Source of the DNA: a virus
Length of the DNA: 29,576 bases
Strand: one strand, 5' to 3'
IMG/VR virus record: IMGVR_UViG_3300025822_000018
Location: 1-29,576 of that record
Each line of letters begins with the position of its first letter. Position 1 is the stretch's first letter. A model generated the notes under the pieces. The model was not told the DNA's origin and ran no database searches. It saw nothing but the letters and a program-made list of their open reading frames with translations. Shown one piece after another: positions 24,097-29,576 of this stretch. Position numbers and translations under genes: made by a program.

Positions 24097-24579
24097 ATGA
24101 GTGAGAAAAAAGTATTAGATGTTTGTTGCGGACCAAAAGGAATGTGGTTTAATAAACAAGATGAAAGGGCGTTGTTTTTAGATAAGCGTAGAGAAACGCA
24201 TATAGATACATACCCTTGTGGAACAAAGACAAATATAATAGACCCTTGTATTATTGGTGATTTTACAGATATTAAACAACCTGATAACTCATTTTATCAC
24301 GTTGTATTTGACCCACCACATATTGAGCAAAATAATACAAGTCAAATAACAAAGAAATACGGAAGTTTGCAAGGCGACTGGAGAGAAATGTTAAAGCAAG
24401 GTTTTAAAGAATGTTTTAGGGTATTAAAACCAAATGGTACACTAATTTTTAAATGGAATGATTGCAGATTCCCTGTTAAAGAAATATTAAAACTTACAGA
24501 TGAAAAACCTTTGTATGGACATAAAAGCGGAATAAAAATGCAGACACACTGGATTTGCTTTATGAAAACGGAAGATTAG
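24097..24579 (+). CDS. Class I SAM methyltransferase (DPPH motif)
   Basis: The 160-aa protein has motif I VLDVCCGPKGMWF (6-18), a catalytic DPPH at 72-75 (VVFDPPHIEQ), and DWREMLKQGFKECFRVLKPNGTLIFKWND at about 95-123. This resembles a small group of stand-alone methyltransferases common in phages and mobile elements of Bacteroidota, probably acting on DNA. It is unrelated to the gene at 18560. Codon use is mixed GAG/GAA, unlike the central block. It lies between two hairpin elements that share the same 14-base arm and has its own A-rich leader, so it looks like a cassette. A role in anti-restriction is likely but not shown. Confidence 0.7.
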   Translation: MSEKKVLDVCCGPKGMWFNKQDERALFLDKRRETHIDTYPCGTKTNIIDPCIIGDFTDIKQPDNSFYHVVFDPPHIEQNNTSQITKKYGSLQGDWREMLKQGFKECFRVLKPNGTLIFKWNDCRFPVKEILKLTDEKPLYGHKSGIKMQTHWICFMKTED

Positions 24580-24641
24580 TATTAATGCTAACGCAAGGCT
24601 AAAAAATCGTTTCAATGGTTTTTAGGATAATGTTAATTAAT
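24580..24641. repeat. Bipartite hairpin, right of methyltransferase cassette
   Basis: The 14-base TATTAATGCTAACG of the left element recurs at 24580-24593, starting on the base after the methyltransferase stop. The outer stem ATTAAT(GC)TAAC / GTTAATTAAT (24581-24592 with 24632-24641) has a two-base bulge. The inner stem is CTAAAAA / TTTTTAG (24599-24605 with 24619-24625). The apical part shares CGTTT…ATGG with the left element, while the inner stems differ in sequence. Confidence 0.6.
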
Positions 24642-24728
24642 TGCCCAATAAAAGCTAATAAGAAAAAAATGCTTATTTTTGATTATCTAATATAGCTCCG
24701 TCTGTGGATTTATGTTTTTTGTTTGTAG

Positions 24729-24762
24729 AGCGTGAGGGGTTGTTTCCTCACGCTTGTTTTAA
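24729..24762 (+). terminator. Hairpin terminator candidate
   Basis: A 9-bp perfect stem (AGCGTGAGG / CCTCACGCT), an 8-base loop and a following TGTTTT form a moderate intrinsic terminator. Between 24642 and 24728 I see no gene; an isolated TATTTTTG at about 24673 lacks a TTG partner. Confidence 0.5.
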
Positions 24763-24776
24763 CTAAATTAAACGAA

Positions 24777-24992
24777 ATGAGAGAAAAATTAAAAATAGGT
24801 TTAGGCTTTTTATTACTCCCTTTGGCTTTTATTATTTGGCTAATTGATAGGTGCTTAATGGTTTTAATGCCTCAGCTCGATCATAAGAACTTTACAGAGT
24901 GGTTAGACGCTGAAAAAATAACATTTGCAATAATCAGAATTTTAATACTATTAATAATAAGGTGGGGATTAAACCTGTTTTTTGGTATATAA
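24777..24992 (+). CDS. Small two-helix membrane protein, 71 aa
   Basis: I chose ATG 24777, since an in-frame earlier codon lies in the terminator hairpin. The product has two hydrophobic helices (about 8-29, LGFLLLPLAFIIWLIDRCLMVL, and about 50-70, FAIIRILILLIIRWGLNLFFG) joined by a polar loop. This is the size and layout of a class II-like holin, but such small membrane proteins have many roles. It is the first gene of the second packaging module, 20 bases before the small terminase. Codon use is of the flanking type. Confidence 0.55.
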   Translation: MREKLKIGLGFLLLPLAFIIWLIDRCLMVLMPQLDHKNFTEWLDAEKITFAIIRILILLIIRWGLNLFFGI

Positions 24993-25012
24993 ATAAACAA
25001 TAAACAATAGAA

Positions 25013-25432
25013 TTGTCAAAAACTAAATACATAAAAACGCCTGAAGCTCTAAATAAACTTTGGAAAGACTACAAAGAATATATTAAAAGCAACCCTATAA
25101 GAGTCCAAGACTTTGTAGGTAAAGAAGCAACCGAAGTATGGAGAGAGAAACAAAGACCATATACAATGGCTGGTTTTGAGGTGTATTGCTTTGATAACGC
25201 CTCAGATGTACACCATTATTTCGATAATACTGACGGAAGGTACGAGGAATATAGGACTATCTGTTCACGTATACGCAAGGAAATACGCTCTCAACAGATT
25301 GAAGGCGGTATGTCAGGGATATTTAACCCAAGTATTACACAACGTTTAAATGGACTGACTGATAGGCAAGAAATCAAAACAGATCAGCCTACAGAAATGA
25401 AAATTACAGTTGTAAAAGGCAAAAAGAGATAA
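25013..25432 (+). CDS. Terminase small subunit
   Basis: The 139-aa protein has a pattern that I associate with small terminase/DNA-packaging proteins of Bacteroidota phages: TPEALNKLWKDYKEYIKSNP, then QRPYTMAGFEVYCFDN, YFDNTDGRYEEYRTICSRIRKEIRSQQIEGGMSGIFNPSITQRLNGL. It binds the packaging site and recruits the large subunit. The start is TTG at 25013: the only in-frame upstream codons before a stop at 25001 are ACA, ATA and GAA, and the next Met is at residue 52, which would remove conserved parts. It precedes the large subunit by 79 bases. Confidence 0.75.
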   Translation: MSKTKYIKTPEALNKLWKDYKEYIKSNPIRVQDFVGKEATEVWREKQRPYTMAGFEVYCFDNASDVHHYFDNTDGRYEEYRTICSRIRKEIRSQQIEGGMSGIFNPSITQRLNGLTDRQEIKTDQPTEMKITVVKGKKR

Positions 25433-25511
25433 AGCAAAATAATAATTGTATCCAGCGCGTATAAGAAGTTGCCTCAATGCCTATAAAATAACGATTCTTT
25501 AAAAGTCAATA

Positions 25512-26693
25512 ATGAGCGTAAAAGAGGTTGAAACTACAATATCGTTTGAAGTAATTGATGAAAACTTTTATAACTATAGGGGTATTGTTTTACCAGGAGG
25601 CACAAGGTCAGGGAAAACAATAGCTATATTACAATGGATAATAGCCTATTGCCTCAGAAATACTAATAAAGATATTGTTATATGTAGAGATACATTAACC
25701 AATTTAAAACGTACAACTTTAAAAGACTTTCAGGCTTTATGTTATGGTTTTGGCGAATATGCCTCAATGTATCCTGAGATGACAATGAATAAGTCAGAAA
25801 TGTACGCCAATATTAACAGCAATACAATTACTTTTATAGGTTTATTAGATGATCCAATGAGGGTTTACGGTTTACGCTCAGATTTATTCTATATTAATGA
25901 AGCCGTAGCAACGTATAAACATACATTTAACCAACTAAACCAACGTTGTATTGAGGGTTTTATCTTAGACTGTAATCCCTCAGAGCCTAACAGCTGGGTT
26001 TATCAATTAGATTTACGCCCTGATGTCTTAGAATATCGTACAACTTACAACGATAATCCTTTTTTACCTATTGAAGTAATAAAAGAGATTGAAGCGTATG
26101 AGCCTAACGAAATAAACATAAATAACGGTACAAGTGATGAGAGACTATGGAGCGTTTACGGTAAAGGCGAAGTGTATAAAGGTAAAGAAATCATTTATAG
26201 TGAGTGGACTACATACGACAAAGAGCCTGATGAGTACGATAATGCTTTTTTTGGCTTAGATTGGGGACATAATCACCCTTTAGCAGTTATTAAAGTAATC
26301 GTTAACGGGCGTGATTTATACGTACAAGAAATAATGTACAAAAGTAGAATAGACGATTTAGACGAAGTTATTGAGATACTTAAAGAACAACCTGAGATTG
26401 AGAATACTTATGTTGTTTGTGATAGTTCTGAGCCGCGAAGCGTTAACCAATTAATACGTGGAGGGATTCCAGCATTGAATGTAAAGAAACCTCCTGGAAG
26501 CGTTTTAGACGGTATTCGCAAAGTAAAGGCGTTTAATATTCACGTTCACGTTAACTCAATCAACATACAAAACGAGCTTAATAACTACAAATGGAAAGTT
26601 GATACTAAGACTGATTCAATACTCGATATTCCTGTAAAAAAGCATGATGACGCCTTAGATGCTATACGCTATCCTCTCTATACTTTTACTTAA
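25512..26693 (+). CDS. Terminase large subunit
   Basis: The 393-aa protein has the ATPase motifs GGTRSGKT (Walker A, 29-36) and FYINEA (Walker B, about 126-131). It also has nuclease motifs: FFGLDWGHNHPLA with Asp250, VVCDSSEPRSV with Asp304, and KKHDDALDAIRYPLY with Asp379/Asp380. These are the three acidic clusters of the RNase H-like nuclease. It cuts and pumps DNA into proheads. It is slightly short compared with many large terminases (about 420-550 aa) but has both domains. The gene lies between the small terminase and an HK97-type portal, the standard order. It is the only large terminase gene in the window. Confidence 0.9.
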   Translation: MSVKEVETTISFEVIDENFYNYRGIVLPGGTRSGKTIAILQWIIAYCLRNTNKDIVICRDTLTNLKRTTLKDFQALCYGFGEYASMYPEMTMNKSEMYANINSNTITFIGLLDDPMRVYGLRSDLFYINEAVATYKHTFNQLNQRCIEGFILDCNPSEPNSWVYQLDLRPDVLEYRTTYNDNPFLPIEVIKEIEAYEPNEININNGTSDERLWSVYGKGEVYKGKEIIYSEWTTYDKEPDEYDNAFFGLDWGHNHPLAVIKVIVNGRDLYVQEIMYKSRIDDLDEVIEILKEQPEIENTYVVCDSSEPRSVNQLIRGGIPALNVKKPPGSVLDGIRKVKAFNIHVHVNSINIQNELNNYKWKVDTKTDSILDIPVKKHDDALDAIRYPLYTFT

Positions 26694-26780
26694 TTGATTA
26701 GCTTTTAATCAAATTATGTTTAAAATTTAATAGTTATAACAAAAAATTCTTTATTTTTACAACAAATTAAAGTTTTTTTT

Positions 26781-28028
26781 ATGGCTGATAATCTAATTAA
26801 GCGAGTATTTAACGCTTTTACTAATAAAAATCATTCGTTTTCATTATCCTCAGCATCTACAAATAACTTTGGTATTCTTAGTGGAGTACTTGACTACCTA
26901 ACAGGTAAAAAGTCATTTGAAGTTTATACAAAGTCATACGGAGATAACCCATTAGTTTACATGATAGTTAAAAAGATAGCGTTTTCAAGCGCATCTATTA
27001 AGCGTGTATTTACTAATGAGCAAGGCGAAACAATAGAAAACTCAAAGCTACAAGAGTTCTTAGAAAAGCCTAATAGTGATCAGGGAATGACTGAGCTATT
27101 TGAAGAAATAAACGAGTATTTATCTATAACAGGTAATTGCTTTATTCGTTGGATTGATAGCGGTTTTGGTAGTGGCGAATTGATTATACTACCAACTAAT
27201 TCAGTTGAAATAACATCTGATGTCGCTGGAGTAACAGGTTATAAATACACTAATACAGATAGCAAAGTAATCTTTATAAGTGATGAGGATATGTTGCATT
27301 TAAAAACAAATAATATAGTTGAGCCTTCAACAAATTTAGGCTTAAGTCCTCTCCAGGCTGGTTGGATAGTTGTTCAATCATCATCAGAAAAGTTTAATGC
27401 TGATGCGAGTATATTTAAGAACAGAGGTATTGTTGGACTGCTTACAAATGATACTGACGTTCCAATGCTTGGAAAAGAGCAAAAAGAATTACAGGAGTCT
27501 TTTCAAGATACTGTTGGAGGATCTGACAAATACAATAAGATAGCAGTTACAAATACTCGTTTAAGATTTCTTCAAACAGGAATGAGTCCAACAGATTTAA
27601 AACTTTTGGAGGGTATATTATCTTCTTTGCGTATTATTTGCGGTCTTTATGGAATGCCTTCAGTATTATTTAATGACAATGAAACGAGTACTTATAACAA
27701 TGTAACTGAGGCAAAAAGAACGGCCTTTACAGATGTTTATATTCCATTAGGGCAGAAAGTAGATAAGGCTTTATCAATGTTTTTAAATAAAAAGTTAAGA
27801 GTAAACGAAAATATTATAATTGATTTAACGAGTATTGAGGTATTAAAGGCAACTACTAACGAACTTGCACAGGCTTTATCAAGTCTTTCTCCATTACTTT
27901 CTAATAAGGTTTTGGAGTCAATGACTGAGGACGAAATTAGATCCATTGTTGATTTAGGTATATTAACTGAGGGACAAATAACAGTTGGAATGCAAGGTAA
28001 TGCACCAACTTTAACTGTTGGAACATGA
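26781..28028 (+). CDS. Portal protein, HK97 type
   Basis: The 415-aa protein has typical HK97-family portal features: NPLVYMIVKKIAFSSASIKRVF near residues 57-80, a LQEFLEKPNSDQGMTELFEEINEYLSITGNCFIRWI block at about 90-130, LGLSPLQAGWIVVQSSSEKFNADASIFKNRGIVGLL around 185-220, and the clip/stem region with YGMPSVLFNDNETSTYNNVTEAKRTAF at about 290-320. It forms the dodecameric ring at the packaging vertex. It is unrelated by eye to the portal-MuF protein at 12237. Its upstream gap of 87 bases has a TATTTTTA -7-like element but no good partner. The stop overlaps the next small ATG (ATGA). Confidence 0.88.
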   Translation: MADNLIKRVFNAFTNKNHSFSLSSASTNNFGILSGVLDYLTGKKSFEVYTKSYGDNPLVYMIVKKIAFSSASIKRVFTNEQGETIENSKLQEFLEKPNSDQGMTELFEEINEYLSITGNCFIRWIDSGFGSGELIILPTNSVEITSDVAGVTGYKYTNTDSKVIFISDEDMLHLKTNNIVEPSTNLGLSPLQAGWIVVQSSSEKFNADASIFKNRGIVGLLTNDTDVPMLGKEQKELQESFQDTVGGSDKYNKIAVTNTRLRFLQTGMSPTDLKLLEGILSSLRIICGLYGMPSVLFNDNETSTYNNVTEAKRTAFTDVYIPLGQKVDKALSMFLNKKLRVNENIIIDLTSIEVLKATTNELAQALSSLSPLLSNKVLESMTEDEIRSIVDLGILTEGQITVGMQGNAPTLTVGT

Positions 28029-28150
28029 AACAAGCAATTAAGAAAATAGAGGATAAGATTAAGTCAATGCCTACCAGCACGATTAAGGAAAAATTACTTA
28101 AAGATATTGAGGAAAAGAAACTAAAAACTATTACAAAATGGATAAAGTAA
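28025..28150 (+). CDS. Small basic helical protein, 41 aa
   Basis: The ATG overlaps the portal stop (ATGA), and the frame ends 13 bases inside the protease gene. The product (MKQAIKKIEDKIKSMPTSTI…) is a charged helical peptide rich in Lys. Coupling on both sides supports it as a real gene; the function is unknown. A small head-assembly helper is possible. Confidence 0.5.
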   Translation: MKQAIKKIEDKIKSMPTSTIKEKLLKDIEEKKLKTITKWIK

Positions 28151-28980
28151 TTAAGGCAGTAGAGTTTAAAGGCAAATCTTTTGATACAAAAGAGGATTTA
28201 TTTAAGGAATTAAGAGCCAATAAAAAGGAATTGTTAGGACTTAAAAAGGCTGAGGTTAAAAATTCAGCTCCTTTATCAATGAGTTTAGATAAAATAGGAA
28301 CGGTAAAAGGTATTGAAGGCTTAGATAAATCATTTATTTACCCTGTAATCAATACAACTAAATACATGGACTCTCATAACGATGTACATTTTGACGGCAT
28401 TTGGAACAGAAGTATTAACGATCAGAAAGGTAAGGTCCACTATTTAATTAACCATGAGTTAGAAGTTGGAAAAGTAATTGCCTATCCTAAAGATGTAGAG
28501 GTGCTTATTAAAGATGTTCTTTGGACTGATTTAGGCGCAAATTATAGCGGATATACTCAGGCATTAATCTTTAAAACTAACATATTTGATTACTCTAATG
28601 AGGACGCTAAAAAGATAGTTAAGGAGAAAATGAATATAGAACATTCAGTTAGAATGCAATATGTTAAAATTGACCTTGCAATTAATTCAAGTGATGAGGA
28701 TAATATAGAAGAAAAGGCAGTATGGGAAAAGCATATTAGCGAGATAGCAAATAAAGACGAAGTAATAGAACAGGGTTATTTTTGGGCAGTTACTGAGGCT
28801 AAAATATATAAAGAGGGATCAATGGTGTTAGCTGGATCAAATGATGTTACACCAATGATTTATCCAAAAGAAATTCAATCGTCAAACGACATTGATACTG
28901 ATTCGCTAAACAGCAATCAAAAAAAAGTCCTTAATGAGAAGGCAAAAAAGAATATATTATTACAATTGATTAAAAATTAA
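28138..28980 (+). CDS. Prohead protease candidate (U35-like)
   Basis: The 280-aa protein lies between the portal and a capsid gene. It has a segment that fits phage prohead proteases: NTTKYMDSHNDVHFDGIWNRSINDQKGKVHYLINHE at about 74-108 (candidate catalytic His in INHE), IEHSVRMQYVKI at about 168-179 with a Ser, and YFWAVTEAKIYKEGSMVLAGSN at about 218-240 with conserved-looking Ala and Asn. The C terminus is a basic helical tail. It would cleave the capsid delta domain during maturation. It is longer than the minimal family, and the exact catalytic residues are not certain. Glutamates are about half GAG (12 GAG, 11 GAA by my count). Confidence 0.6.
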   Translation: MDKVIKAVEFKGKSFDTKEDLFKELRANKKELLGLKKAEVKNSAPLSMSLDKIGTVKGIEGLDKSFIYPVINTTKYMDSHNDVHFDGIWNRSINDQKGKVHYLINHELEVGKVIAYPKDVEVLIKDVLWTDLGANYSGYTQALIFKTNIFDYSNEDAKKIVKEKMNIEHSVRMQYVKIDLAINSSDEDNIEEKAVWEKHISEIANKDEVIEQGYFWAVTEAKIYKEGSMVLAGSNDVTPMIYPKEIQSSNDIDTDSLNSNQKKVLNEKAKKNILLQLIKN

Positions 28981-28985
28981 AACAA

Positions 28986-29576
28986 ATGGATTTTATAGTA
29001 AAATCAAATGAGGAGTTAGAAGTTATGGAGAGCAACGATTTACACGCTTACTATACTGCTAAACTTACTCACGAAAAGGAGCAATTAGAATTGAGAGTTA
29101 AGGCATTAGAGGCTGTTGACCACAATTCTGATAAGCACGAAGGATTGGCTAAAGAAGTTAAAGAGATGCGTGAAAACACATTGAAAACTTTGTCTGAGGC
29201 TATCCATGAGCAAGGAATGGTAATGCAAAAATTAAGAGAAGGTAGTTTATCTGCTGATTCAATTAAGGACGCAGAAGGATCTATTGACGCAATGTTAAAA
29301 GCGCATTCTGAGGATTTCGCAACTGCTAAAACAAAACGACATGGTTTCAACTTTACAGTTAATAAAGCTGTTGGAGATATGACATTTGCTAACAATCTTT
29401 CAGGAGGTAATATGCCACAAGCAGAAAGAATTGAAGGTATCAATGACATTGCAGAAAGAGTGGCACAGGCTTATGGTAGAATACCAAAGTTACCTGTTTC
29501 AGGAAATACTGTTGATTGGGTTTACGAAACAGCTCAGGAAGGTGCTGCTGGTGGAACTGCTGAGGGTGCATCTAAG
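28986..29576 (+). CDS. Major capsid protein, HK97 type, 3' end outside window
   Basis: The frame from ATG 28986 is open to the right edge (197 codons), so the gene is cut by the window. Residues about 8-110 are a delta-domain-like coiled coil (LHAYYTAKLTHEKEQLELRVKALE…MRENTLKTLSEAIHEQGMVMQKL). Then comes the start of the shell fold, with MTFANNLSGGNMPQAERIEGINDIAERVAQAYGRIPKLPVSGNTVDWVYETAQEGAAGG, the usual E-loop/P-domain region of HK97 capsids. The delta domain would be removed by the protease upstream. This is the second major capsid gene of the window, and different in layout from the one at 10097. Confidence 0.85.
   Translation, partial: MDFIVKSNEELEVMESNDLHAYYTAKLTHEKEQLELRVKALEAVDHNSDKHEGLAKEVKEMRENTLKTLSEAIHEQGMVMQKLREGSLSADSIKDAEGSIDAMLKAHSEDFATAKTKRHGFNFTVNKAVGDMTFANNLSGGNMPQAERIEGINDIAERVAQAYGRIPKLPVSGNTVDWVYETAQEGAAGGTAEGASK

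Noticed and set aside
24001-24641. True integron attC sites
   Set aside because: The ends GCTAAC/GTTAGC do not meet the RYYYAAC/GTTRRRY consensus and there is no integrase gene in the window. Only the structural similarity is kept as a finding.
24642-24728. Promoter from the isolated TATTTTTG near 24673
   Set aside because: No TTG element lies at 17-23 bases upstream, and a terminator hairpin follows before the next gene.
29069-29449. 126-aa minus-strand frame near the right edge
   Set aside because: It lies entirely within the second capsid gene, whose plus-strand frame has clear family features.
1-29576. Prophage with integration functions
   Set aside because: No integrase, excisionase, repressor, tRNA or attachment site was found, so lysogeny cannot be supported from this window.

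Overview
The window looks like tailed-phage (Caudoviricetes) DNA from a Bacteroidota host, most likely a flavobacterium. The evidence is AT-rich DNA, start codons preceded by A-rich leaders instead of Shine-Dalgarno sequences, candidate promoters of the TTG / TAnnTTTG type, and Bacteroidota-typical families: BspA-like DUF285 repeats, a VirE_N/BT4734-type primase-helicase, and a portal fused to a MuF-like tail. I see no tRNA, CRISPR array, integrase or insertion sequence. Both window edges cut through genes.

The layout is three-part. (1) 1-4740: the end of a tail module, with an edge-truncated structural protein, a small protein, an 815-aa structural protein, a tail-fibre-like protein and a PKD/BspA-repeat fibre. 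(2) 4758-23993: a block with different codon use (glutamate almost always GAA). It holds a tape measure protein, a two-gene minus-strand cassette with a Stealth-like sugar-phosphotransferase, an XkdF-type protease, a scaffold candidate, a major capsid protein, a major tail protein candidate, a portal-MuF fusion and connectors. These are followed by lysis genes (holin, M15 endolysin, spanin-like protein), a metallophosphoesterase and an early/replication operon (DnaA-domain-IV protein, primase-SF3 helicase, SF2 helicase, VRR-NUC nuclease). (3) 24001-29576: a methyltransferase cassette between two related bipartite hairpins, then a second packaging/head module (small and large terminase, HK97-type portal, a 41-aa protein, prohead protease, HK97-type capsid cut by the window end).

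The window therefore carries two portals, two head proteases and two major capsid proteins of different families, but only one terminase pair (in the flanking DNA) and one lysis/replication set (in the central block). Either two phage genomes are joined here (tandem, nested or satellite-like arrangement) or the contig is an assembly chimera. This is the most important point to settle.

Other points of interest are: two unrelated DNA methyltransferase-like genes, each framed by direct repeats; a cluster of ATTCCAC/GTGGAAT boxes, including a near-perfect palindrome, right after the DnaA-like gene (candidate origin or operator); and a minus-strand cassette with its own good promoter match inside a rightward late operon.
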